DNA from: Lichenicola sp964247725
GTDB lineage: Bacteria > Pseudomonadota > Alphaproteobacteria > Acetobacterales > Acetobacteraceae
Assembly (NCBI GenBank): GCA_964247725.1
Contig: CAXTVM010000069.1
Coordinates: 1 to 11,713, forward strand
Reading direction: 5' to 3'
Length of the DNA: 11,713 bases
Below, piece after piece: positions 1-6,715 of this stretch. Made by a program: the position numbers and the translations under genes. Within the stretch, counting starts at the first letter, position 1. Every line of letters begins with the position of its first letter. A model generated the notes under the pieces. That model saw only the letters and a list, made by a program, of their open reading frames with translations. It ran no database searches and was not told where the DNA came from.

Positions 1-2
1 TG

Positions 3-452
3 CGGGGCATCAGTCAGCTTCGCTGCCTGATCCAGCGTGCTGGCAGACAGCCTCGGCTGCGCATGGCCTTCGCGCTGGCGCCAGGATAAGCTGACGGGCT
101 GCCCCGTGCGGTGCCGCTGCTCGACCGGTTGCCGCGGGTGCCAAGATAGGTGGTCGGCCGACCGGGCTACAGCAGCCATGCCTTCCGCGAGCACATCCGC
201 GACCTGGGCGCTTATCCCGCGATCCGGACCAAGCAGAACAGGGCGCCAGTCGCCTGTCCCGAGTGGATCTACATTCACCGCAACCAGGTCGAGCGCCTGT
301 GGGCCAGGCTCAAGGGTCAGGTCGCGGAGCGGACTGACCGCGTCGTCTCCACCCAATACGAGAACACCGCCCGCTCCTTCATGGACCTACTCTGCCTCGC
401 CGCCACATGCGATTGGATCGAGCGCAAGCAGGGCCTAGGCACTCGCGAATGA
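3..452 (+). pseudogene. IS5-type transposase, decayed C-terminal part
   Basis: Frame 3 reads as the C-terminal half of an IS5-family DDE transposase. Visible parts are a GYSSHAFREHIRDLGA segment after the second catalytic Asp region, then HRNQVERLWARLK around 285-320, which carries the catalytic Glu of the DDE triad, then an ENTARSFMDLLCLAATCDW tail. The frame is broken by TAA at 87-89 and TAG at 147-149. The expected Asp before GY is not seen: the segment reads VVGRPGY where the family usually has a DRGY-like motif. The residues after VERLWARLK also look scrambled. The N-terminal half lies beyond the window edge or is lost. The 3' end runs straight into the truncated IS3-type remnant at about 410-452, so the last codons may be foreign. 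The protein is certainly inactive. The family assignment is from remembered motifs. Confidence 0.7.
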
Positions 453-1115
453 AGTCGTTCACGACGGTGAGCGCCTGGAACCGGCGCCCGTCGTTGAAGG
501 TGTCGGATACGAAGTCGAGCGACCAGCGCTGGTTCGGCACCTCCAGCAGGGCCATCGATGATCGCGTGCCCAGCGCCCGCTTCCGGCCGCCCCGCTTGCG
601 AACGCCGAGCCTCTCCTGGCGGTAGAACCGGAACAGACGCTTGTGGTTCAGCCGGACGCCCTCCCCATGCAGCCGCCGCTCGGCCGCCAAGGCCCGCAGC
701 CGCTGCCGGACCTCCATGTCGTCCGCCCATCGGCTCGCATAGCAGAACGTCTTGGGCTTCATGCCCACGAGCCCGCACGCTCGCCGCTGCGAATAGCCTG
801 CCTGTTCCATCGCCCAGGTCACGGCAGCGCACCTTGGCCTGGGCATCAGCAGTCTTAGCCAGCAGATCCTGCAACGCCGATACGTCCAGTATCGACTCCG
901 TCAGTAGCTTCTTGAGCTTGGTGTTCTCCTCCTCGAGCGCCTTCAGCCGCTTCGCATCGGACACCTCCATGCCGCCATACATGGAACACCACCTGTAGAA
1001 CGTCGCGTCGCTGATGCCTTGCTTGCGGCAGAGATCGGCCACCGCCGCCCCAGCCTGGCGCTCCTTTGAGCACCGCAACCACCTGCTCCCGTGTGAACCT
1101 CGATCGCTTCATCAT
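440..1115 (-). pseudogene. IS3-type transposase (orfA/orfB), frameshifted and truncated
   Basis: The minus strand carries an orfA start (MMKRSRFTREQVVAVLK) at 1115. It continues in another frame as ERQAGAAVADLCRKQGIS and SDATFYRW, the helix-turn-helix part, and then a leucine-rich KALEEENTKLKKLL segment. An extra base in the T run at 1065-1067 (AAA on the coding strand) explains the frame change. The orfB part follows in the next frame, with RRACGLVGMKPKTF, RLNHKRLFRFYRQERL, VRKRGGRKRALGTR and NQRWSLDFVSDTFNDGRRF, which carries the first catalytic Asp of the DDE domain. Compared with relatives from memory, about ten residues are missing around LAAERRLHGEG. Homology stops at RECL near 440, so the rest of the catalytic domain is gone. 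The element is an inactive remnant of the IS3 family (probably IS407-like). Confidence 0.85.
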
Positions 1116-1131
1116 CCGTCTCCTGAGACGG
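1116..1131. repeat. Perfect 16-bp palindrome at the IS3-type orfA start
   Basis: CCGTCTC-CT-GAGACGG is a perfect dyad with 7-bp arms and a 2-base centre. It sits directly upstream of the orfA ATG (1113-1115, minus strand). It may be part of the element's end or leader. No matching second end is left, because the element is truncated at 440. Confidence 0.5.
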
Positions 1132-1177
1132 ACCCTAGCTCAGACCGACGGCACTCAGCGGCCAAGGTCACCGGTGA

Positions 1178-1350
1178 TCGGCATGGCGCCAAAAGAACAC
1201 TGCCGAGATCGCAGCGAACCTCGTCCGCTGGTCGATCCAAGAGGTCCGCCGCCTCGTCCTGAAGCTCGCTCAGCGCCGCATCCCGATCACCTGCGTCCCC
1301 GCCTAGTCCAGCTTCCGGCACCCACCAGGCCGTAGCGCGCCAAAATCAAT
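1178..1350 (+). pseudogene. Transposase C-terminal remnant, IS701-like
   Basis: The frame from 1178 to a TAG at 1304-1306 reads NTAEIAANLVRWSIQEVRRL followed by VLKLAQRRIPI. After the stop and a frame change, THQAVARQNQYPR follows at about 1320-1360. I recall this order (an IAANLxxWSIQEIRR helix, a LAQRRI stretch, then AWS-RRAHQAxA before the terminus) from the C-terminus of IS701-like transposases. The TAG sits where a tryptophan would be expected. The rest of the gene is absent. It is a dead fragment, and the family name is less certain than the fact that it is a transposase tail. Confidence 0.45.
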
Positions 1351-2061
1351 ATCCACGTCTGGTCAATCCACGCGGACGTCATCGACATGATGATGGTGGG
1401 CGTCGCCAGATGCGGATCAAGAGCCGACGTCTTATAGCCGGGCGGCGACGCTTAATTGATTGTCGCCGGCAAAGCCCAGTCTGAGGCTCGACATTCGCGA
1501 TCGACGAAATCGACCTTTCCAGCGACCAGGATATCGGCGGCCGTGGACGTAGCGAGACAGCCGATCGGCTGATCGGTACGGCGACCGCCCCCGCATGGCG
1601 GCGACATCAGAATACACGGCAATCCGGCTTTGTGCGAGGCTCGTCGGCGGTACGGGGGCCGAAGGCGGCATGGGGATTGGATCTGGATGCAGAATGTTGA
1701 CCGAGACTATACTGTCTTTCGGGCTCGGACCGGCCGACGGTGCGACGGGCGGGGCCGGCGAAGCTGGGTGGCGGGGTTTCCTCGATCGAAAGGTGACGCC
1801 GCGGTTCCCAGCCGGGCTCGGCGTCATCGACGTCCGTGACCAGCGGCAGGGGCCGGAGCAGGCGGCGCCGCAGCGGCTGCGCTCCAAGCTGCTGGTGATC
1901 GAGCATCCGCAGGACGCGGTGGACGAGGCGGCAATCGAGGCGGTCCGCTGAACGAGGCTGTGGACCTGTCGTTCTGGAAGACCGTTACGACCGTACCTCC
2001 CATATTACGCCGCCGAAAAGCTGACTTTCAGGAAGGCTGGGCTCTACCCAGTCCCGGCCAA
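1351..2061. other. Region with no supportable gene
   Basis: About 700 bases with open frames on both strands but no start with a good ribosome-binding site and no family I recognise. The longest plus frame is 1595-1951 and the longest minus frame is 1432-1887. Both are rich in Arg, Pro and Ala, as expected from chance frames in GC-rich DNA. The sequence between two transposon-rich or repeat-rich stretches is probably decayed. A short LEDRYDRTS reading near 1974-2000 hints at an IstB tail but is too short to call. Confidence 0.5.
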
Positions 2062-2144
2062 GACCTCGGCCGTTGGAAACCATCTCACCCAATAGTGGAC
2101 TCTCGAAGCTCCGCCTCGAGCGGGTCGAGGGCAGCGCCCTTGCC
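2062..2144 (+). repeat. Dispersed intergenic repeat, copy A
   Basis: This stretch matches the minus strand of 10042-10115. Both begin with CCGTTGGAA(A)CCAT. They share a core at 2102-2131 that agrees with the other copy at 25 of 30 bases, all five differences being transitions. The end, GGGTCGAGGGCAGCGCCCTTGCC (2122-2144), also matches 9995-10017 at 21 of 23 bases and contains the small hairpin AGGGC-AGC-GCCCT. It lies just past the stop of the minus-strand small gene, so it could act as that gene's terminator. I recall similar intergenic repeats in Acetobacteraceae genomes. Confidence 0.7.
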
Positions 2145-2168
2145 GTGCCTCGCCTCTCCCGGTTCCCA

Positions 2169-2348
2169 TCACTGCGGCCTGCTCGATTTGCCCGCCGCCT
2201 CGATCTCGCCAGACAGGATCTCGATCGCACGCCCGATCGCGCTCGCCACCGCGGTCAGCTCCAGCCTGATCGCCTCGTGCAGGAGGAACTCCAGCCCCGA
2301 CCTGAGCCAAGCCGGCGAATCTCCTTCCGTCTTCACATCGCCTTGCAT
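2169..2348 (-). CDS. Small helical protein, divergent from luxI (unknown)
   Basis: A 59-residue frame that I do not recognise. The start at 2348 is supported by GGGAG eight bases upstream on the minus strand. A longer frame from 2384 would place an upstream ATG without such a site. The protein opens with a charged MQGDVKTEGD segment and continues from residue 13 to about 55 as one stretch of alternating hydrophobic and charged residues (WLRSGLEFLLHEAIRLEL, then AIGRAIEILSGEIEAAGK), which should fold as one or two amphipathic helices. There is no signal peptide and no membrane segment. It is transcribed away from luxI, and its start is 54 bases from the lux-box-like dyad, so the two could share control. 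Small proteins beside luxI genes are sometimes quorum-sensing modulators (TraM, RsaL, RsaM), but I see no sequence likeness to them. Coding status is likely but not proven. Confidence 0.5.
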   Translation of the reverse strand: MQGDVKTEGDSPAWLRSGLEFLLHEAIRLELTAVASAIGRAIEILSGEIEAAGKSSRPQ

Positions 2349-2402
2349 GATATGCACTCCCGAAACCTGATGCGAAATCATCACATCATCGCCTCCCGGA
2401 AC

Positions 2403-2422
2403 ACCTGGGCCTTTTACCAGGG
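2403..2422 (+). promoter_or_regulatory. Candidate lux box upstream of luxI
   Basis: ACCTGG-GCCTTTTA-CCAGGG is a 20-bp dyad with 6-bp arms (one mismatch) and 8 bases between them. It fits the lux-box rule NNCT-N12-AGNN, and its ACCTG half site is the classical one. It ends 88 bases before the luxI ATG and lies 54 bases from the start of the divergent small gene. TTGATC follows at 2423-2428 and could serve as a -35 element, which would give the usual overlap of lux box and -35, but no good -10 is visible. A second palindrome, CTCCCGGGAG, lies at 2428-2437. The expected ligand is the AHL made by the neighbouring synthase, and the LuxR regulator must be encoded elsewhere. Confidence 0.55.
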
Positions 2423-2510
2423 TTGATCTCCCGGGAGGATTCCGACGGTTGGTCCGATCTTTTCGTCAAGTCCAAACCTGACGCCAGCAACGGTGTCCAG
2501 GTATTGAAAC

Positions 2511-3233
2511 ATGATTAGGGTCATCACCAAGCACAACATGGCGACGAACGCACAGTATGTCGCGGGTTTTGCGGCGCTCCGTCATCGGGTTTTCGTGGAG
2601 CGTCTTGGGTGGGACCTTTCTTCTCCTTCCAGAGGTTTTGAATACGACCGGTACGACAACAGCGACGCGATCTACATGGTCGTCTGCAACGATGACGACG
2701 TCGTCGTCGCCGGCCTGCGCCTGCTGAGCACCACCTGCCCGTTCCTGCTCGCCGATTGCTGCCCGGAGCTCGCCAAGACCGGCGCCATCCCGGTCGGCGA
2801 GACGATCTGGGAGGTGACGCGCTTCGTGGTGGATCCCTGCCCGGTGCGTACCGCCGGCTGCCGCGACCTCACCATCCAGCTCGTCTGGGCGCTGCAGAGC
2901 TACGGCCTGGCGCGCGGCTTCAGCCGCTTCGTCTCGGTGTCGTATGCCGGCATGGAGCGGCTCCTGCGCGCCGTCGGCTGCCGCTTCAGCCGTCTCGCCG
3001 CACCGCACCGCGAGGATGGCCGCACAGTCGTGCCGCTCGAGTTCGAGATCAGCGAGCAGGTGCTGGCCTCGGTCGAGAGGCGGCTGCTGACCGCGCGTGG
3101 ACCGACGCAGCCGGCCGCGATCCCGAACCAACACGGCGGCGCCGACCGGTTCGCCGATGACCTGGCTCCGATCGAGGCCGTCGTCGCCAACCTCGTCCTC
3201 AACGCCGCGCGGCCGCCGACGCTGGTCTCCTGA
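2511..3233 (+). CDS. luxI: Acyl-homoserine-lactone synthase (LuxI family)
   Basis: A 240-residue LuxI-type autoinducer synthase. The family joins an acyl group from acyl-ACP or acyl-CoA to S-adenosylmethionine and releases an AHL signal in the cytoplasm. The invariant residues are all visible: R24 and F28 in LRHRVFVERLGW, W34, D46 and D49 in EYDRYD, R70 in AGLRLL, and E101 and R104 in WEVTRF. The C-terminal part has the usual hydrophobic core up to about residue 182. It then carries a tail of about 55 residues, which makes the protein somewhat longer than the common 190-220. The ATG at 2511 has only a weak AGG upstream, and M10 is a possible later start, but MIRVIT suits the family. It is the first gene of the operon, 41 bases before the ATP-grasp gene. 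The acyl chain cannot be read from sequence. No luxR is adjacent. Confidence 0.93.
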   Translation: MIRVITKHNMATNAQYVAGFAALRHRVFVERLGWDLSSPSRGFEYDRYDNSDAIYMVVCNDDDVVVAGLRLLSTTCPFLLADCCPELAKTGAIPVGETIWEVTRFVVDPCPVRTAGCRDLTIQLVWALQSYGLARGFSRFVSVSYAGMERLLRAVGCRFSRLAAPHREDGRTVVPLEFEISEQVLASVERRLLTARGPTQPAAIPNQHGGADRFADDLAPIEAVVANLVLNAARPPTLVS

Positions 3234-3274
3234 GACAAAACCAAACCCGTTATCAGACGGAAAGGATCTCGAAC

Positions 3275-4507
3275 ATGCACAGGCTTCTGCTGCTCTCTCC
3301 GCAAGGCAACCGGCTGCTCCAGGACAATGCCGGCCGGTCGATCCTGCAAGGCTTCGATCCATCGCTGCACATCCTCACCGACCGGGCCTCGGTGGCGTTC
3401 CACCGCACCTTGACCCAAGGCACCGTCCAGGGCCTGCGCCTGATCGATTTCGCCTCGGTCTCCGCTCTGCACGACGCCGTCGCCGAGGAGCATGCGCACC
3501 AGCCCTTCACCGCGGTCGGGCTGATCGACGAGGCCAGCATGGAAGTCGCGGCGTCGCTGCGCGAGCGGCTCGGCATCGCCGGCCTCACGCCCGAGATCGC
3601 CGGCCGCTTCCGCGACAAGACCGAGATGAAGCGGCTGCTGGGCGAGGGCGGCGTGCGCGTGCCGGCCTACCTGCACGACGTCGATCCCGCCGGCGTCGCC
3701 CAGCTGCTGGAGCGGCACGGCCGCGTCGTGATCAAGGAGCGCAAGGGCTTCGGATCGCGCGGCGTCACCTTCGTCGACAGCCTGGCCGGGCTGCGATCCT
3801 GGCTCGCCAGCGAACGCGATCCGGGCGCGTTCGAGGCGGAGGAGTTCATCGCGGGCCCGCTCTACAACGTCAACGCGATCGTCCTCGACGGCGCGCTCGC
3901 GTTCGTCACCACGGTCTACAACCGGCCCGGCATGGCCGACGTCGATTTCGGCGCCGGCGCGCCGTTCGTCAGCCACATCCTGCCGCACGGCCCGCTGCAC
4001 GACCGCTTCGCCGCCTACGCGGCCCGCGTGCGGGAGACGCTCGGCCTCGCGCAGGGCATCATGCATCTCGAATGCTTTCTCACGCCATCGAACGAGATCG
4101 TGTTCTGCGAGGTGGCCGCGCGGCCCGGCGGCGGCGGCGTCATGCGCCTGATCGAGCAGCAGTTCGGGCTCAACATGGCGCGTGTCTCGCTGCAGATCGA
4201 AGCCGGCCTCGGCCGGCAGGTGCTGGCGCCGATCGCGCGCCGCAACGTGATCGCCTGCTTCATCGGTTTCCGGAACGCCGCCACCGGCTTCATCCGCGCG
4301 ATGCCCGATCCGAGCGAGCTCAGCCGGGACTGGGTCGACCGCATCGAGTTCCGCAAAGGTCCGGGCGACTTCGCCGCACCCGCCGCGCACTGCACCGACT
4401 TCATGGCGCACGTCGATTTCCACGCCGAGAGCACCGACGACTTCACGCTCCGCGCCGACGAGCTCAACGCCTCCTTCACGCGATGCTTCTCGCTGTCCCC
4501 GACCTAG
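3275..4507 (+). CDS. ATP-grasp family carboxylate-amine ligase
   Basis: A 410-residue ATP-grasp protein. Such enzymes activate a carboxylate as acyl-phosphate with ATP and couple it to an amine or thiol. Residues 1-105 form a Rossmann-like N-terminal domain. The core includes RDKTEMK (113-119), VVIKERKGFGSRGV (151-164) with the ATP-binding Lys and Gly-rich loop, EEFIAGP (189-195), MHLECF (263-268) and CEVAARPGGGG (278-288), whose E279 should bind magnesium. This resembles the stand-alone ligases grouped with BL00235 and CARNS1 rather than the carboxylase or purine enzymes. The C-terminal 100 residues are a lid-like domain without a known name. AAAGGA 9 bases before the ATG is a good ribosome-binding site. 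It lies between the AHL synthase and the transporter, so its substrate may be the signal, a precursor or the exported molecule. The substrate is unknown. Confidence 0.85.
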   Translation: MHRLLLLSPQGNRLLQDNAGRSILQGFDPSLHILTDRASVAFHRTLTQGTVQGLRLIDFASVSALHDAVAEEHAHQPFTAVGLIDEASMEVAASLRERLGIAGLTPEIAGRFRDKTEMKRLLGEGGVRVPAYLHDVDPAGVAQLLERHGRVVIKERKGFGSRGVTFVDSLAGLRSWLASERDPGAFEAEEFIAGPLYNVNAIVLDGALAFVTTVYNRPGMADVDFGAGAPFVSHILPHGPLHDRFAAYAARVRETLGLAQGIMHLECFLTPSNEIVFCEVAARPGGGGVMRLIEQQFGLNMARVSLQIEAGLGRQVLAPIARRNVIACFIGFRNAATGFIRAMPDPSELSRDWVDRIEFRKGPGDFAAPAAHCTDFMAHVDFHAESTDDFTLRADELNASFTRCFSLSPT

Positions 4508-4541
4508 ATCCCCATGACTCGAACGAGAAAGGAAAGATCTC

Positions 4542-5315
4542 ATGCTTGTCATCGAACGTCACCGGCTGGCGCGGACGGAGCCATCCGCGCCGCTGTCACG
4601 GCCGCCACCGGCGGCACTCCTAGCCGCACGCCCGGCCGCGGTGCTGGAAGCGGTCTCGCGCGTCTACGGTCACGGCGTCGGCCGGGTCAGCGCACTCGAC
4701 GGCGTCAGCCTGTCGCTGGCGCCGACGCTGTTCACCGTGATCAGCGGACCGTCCGGTAGCGGCAAGAGCACGCTGCTCAACATGCTGGGCTGCCTCGACT
4801 GCCCGACCGCCGGCCGCGTGCTGATCGCGGGCGAGGACACCAGCCGCTTGCCCGACCGCGAGCGGACCGCGTTCCGCGCCCGCCATGTCGGCTTCGTGTT
4901 CCAGGACTTCAACCTGCTACCGGTGCTGACCGCCTTCGAGAACGTCGAGTTCCCGCTGCGCCTGCAGGTGCCGCAGCGCCGCGTCCGCCACCAGATGGTG
5001 ATGGCGATGCTGGACGCGGTCGGGCTCGCCGACCACGCCCGCCGCCGCCCGTCCGAGCTGTCCGGCGGCCAGCAGCAGCGGGTCGCCGTCGCCCGTGCCC
5101 TGGTCAAGCGTCCCGCCCTGGTGCTGGCCGACGAGCCGACCGCCAACCTCGACGAGGCGTCCGCGATCCAGCTCATCGAGCTGATGCGGACGCTGCAGCG
5201 GACCGGGGGCACGACCTTCGTGTTCTCGTCGCACGACCCGCGCTTGATCGCGAGCGCCGACCAGCACGTCCACATCCGCAACGGCCGCATCGAGACAGAG
5301 GAGTTCTCGTCGTGA
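4542..5315 (+). CDS. ABC transporter ATPase, LolD/MacB type
   Basis: A 257-residue nucleotide-binding subunit that drives the permease encoded next. It has the Walker A motif GPSGSGKST (69-77), Q121 in the Q-loop (FQDFNLLP), the signature LSGGQQQR (173-180), Walker B LVLADEPTANLD (193-204) with E198, and H231 in SSHD. The LADEPTANLD wording and the FQDFNLLP loop are those of the LolD/MacB/FtsE group, which works by mechanotransmission rather than by simple import or export. About 33 residues rich in Pro and Ala precede the ABC domain; such an extension is unusual in LolD and may be a linker or a start called too early. GGAAAG 8 bases before the ATG supports the chosen start. The gene ends in a 4-base overlap with the permease, so the two are translationally coupled. 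All catalytic residues are intact. Confidence 0.93.
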   Translation: MLVIERHRLARTEPSAPLSRPPPAALLAARPAAVLEAVSRVYGHGVGRVSALDGVSLSLAPTLFTVISGPSGSGKSTLLNMLGCLDCPTAGRVLIAGEDTSRLPDRERTAFRARHVGFVFQDFNLLPVLTAFENVEFPLRLQVPQRRVRHQMVMAMLDAVGLADHARRRPSELSGGQQQRVAVARALVKRPALVLADEPTANLDEASAIQLIELMRTLQRTGGTTFVFSSHDPRLIASADQHVHIRNGRIETEEFSS

Positions 5316-6715
5316 GCGCCGTCGAGATCGCCATCCGCAACACCGTGCGCAACGGCCGTCGCTCGGTACCCGCCCTGGTCGCGATCGCGCTCGGCACGGC
5401 GTCGATCCTGCTGTTCAACGGCTACGTGGCCTACACCATCGAGGGCCTGCAGACCGGAACCGTCCGCTCCGCCGGCCACCTTGAGGTGGTCAGCAAGGGC
5501 TTCCTCGATTTCGGCCGCGGCAATCCCGGCCGGTTCTCGATCCGCGACTACGACCGCGTCGTGGACGCGATCCGGCACGATCCGGTGCTGGCGCCGATGG
5601 TGACGGTGGCGACGCCGGAGCTGGACGTACAGGGCATCGTCGGCACCGACGGGGCCGGCGGCTCGGCCTCGTTTTCGGGCGACGCCTGGATCCCCGCCGA
5701 CCGGCAGCGACTCGGCGCCTGGGACGGCTACGGCATGCACATGCCGGCGGGCCGCAGCGTGCTCAGCGACGCCGCGCCCGACGGCGGCATGATCGGCGTC
5801 GGCCTGGCGCAGATGCTCGACCTGTGCGCGCCGCTTCACGTCCCGCAATGCCGCCGCCTGCCGCCGCCTGCGGATTCGGACGCGGCTCCTGCGGCCAAGG
5901 TGCCCGACGACCTGGCCGCACTCGCGGCCGCGGAGGCCGCCGCCGGTCCGACCAGGACCACCGCACCGGGCCCGGTCACCGTCGACCTGCTCGCCGCGTC
6001 GCCGGCCGGGCTGCCGAACGTGGTGCGCCTGCACGTGCTGCGCGCCGAGCGCCAGGCGATCCGCGACATCGACGCGATGTACATCGCCATGCCGCTGACG
6101 CTGGGCCAGCGCCTGGTGTTCGGCCCCGGCGAGCGGGCCGCCTCGGCGGTGGTGGTGCAGCTTCGCAGCACCGCCATGCTGCCGCGCGCGCGCAGCCGGC
6201 TCGAGGCACTGACCGGCCGGATCTCGCCCGAGCTCGAGGTGGTCGACTTCCACGAGGTCAGCCCGATCTACGACCAGATCGTCGGCAACTACCGCACCAT
6301 CTTCCGCTTCATCGCGATCCTGATGGCGCTGATCACGATGTTCTCGGTCGCCAACACCGTGAACATGGCGATCTCCGAGCGCACCCGCGAGATCGGCACG
6401 CTGCGCGCACTCGGCTTCGGGCGTGGCGCCATCCGCCGGATCTTCATCGTCGAGGGCGGCCTGCTGGGCCTGGTCGGCACTGGCGGCGGCGCCGTGCTCG
6501 GCCTGGCTCTGGCCGCCGCGGTCAACCATGCCGGGCTGACCTGGACCCCGCCCGGCCGCTCGCACGCGATCCCGCTGCGGATCGCCAGCTTCGCAGACCC
6601 GACGCTCATCTGGGCGACCGTCCTCGTGCTCTCCCTCCTCGCCTGCCTGTCCGCCTTCCGGCCGGCCAGCCGCGCGTCCAACCTCCCCATCACAAAGGCT
6701 CTCCGTCATGCTTGA
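5312..6715 (+). CDS. FtsX-type ABC transporter permease (LolC/MacB-like)
   Basis: A 467-residue inner-membrane permease with the four-helix MacB/LolC layout. TM1 is at about 17-41, a large periplasmic domain runs over 45-325, and TM2 to TM4 lie at about 329-352, 379-405 and 431-450. The ERTREIGTLRALGFGRGAIRR segment (356-376) is the FtsX signature and coupling helix that contacts the ATPase. Only one permease gene is present, so a homodimer as in MacB is likely rather than the LolC-LolE heterodimer. The start is GTG at 5312, with AGAGGAG 9 bases upstream inside the ATPase gene. The periplasmic domain contains C172 and C180 and a Pro/Ala-rich stretch at about 183-222, which looks like an insertion or flexible loop. 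Its 3' end overlaps the LolA-like gene by 8 bases. The substrate is not deducible alone; the neighbours suggest a lipid-like or lipoprotein-like cargo. Confidence 0.9.
   Translation: MSAVEIAIRNTVRNGRRSVPALVAIALGTASILLFNGYVAYTIEGLQTGTVRSAGHLEVVSKGFLDFGRGNPGRFSIRDYDRVVDAIRHDPVLAPMVTVATPELDVQGIVGTDGAGGSASFSGDAWIPADRQRLGAWDGYGMHMPAGRSVLSDAAPDGGMIGVGLAQMLDLCAPLHVPQCRRLPPPADSDAAPAAKVPDDLAALAAAEAAAGPTRTTAPGPVTVDLLAASPAGLPNVVRLHVLRAERQAIRDIDAMYIAMPLTLGQRLVFGPGERAASAVVVQLRSTAMLPRARSRLEALTGRISPELEVVDFHEVSPIYDQIVGNYRTIFRFIAILMALITMFSVANTVNMAISERTREIGTLRALGFGRGAIRRIFIVEGGLLGLVGTGGGAVLGLALAAAVNHAGLTWTPPGRSHAIPLRIASFADPTLIWATVLVLSLLACLSAFRPASRASNLPITKALRHA

Noticed and set aside
1595..1951. Plus-strand frame of 118 codons
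   Set aside because: No ribosome-binding site, no family resemblance, and a composition typical of chance frames.
1967..2024. Short LEDRYDRTSHI reading like the end of an IstB (IS21) ATPase
   Set aside because: Only about ten residues match from memory and a stop follows at once; too short to call.
2900..4552. Minus-strand open frame of 550 codons opposite luxI and the ATP-grasp gene
   Set aside because: It is antisense to well-supported genes, crosses their boundary, and shows shadow-frame composition with no motif.
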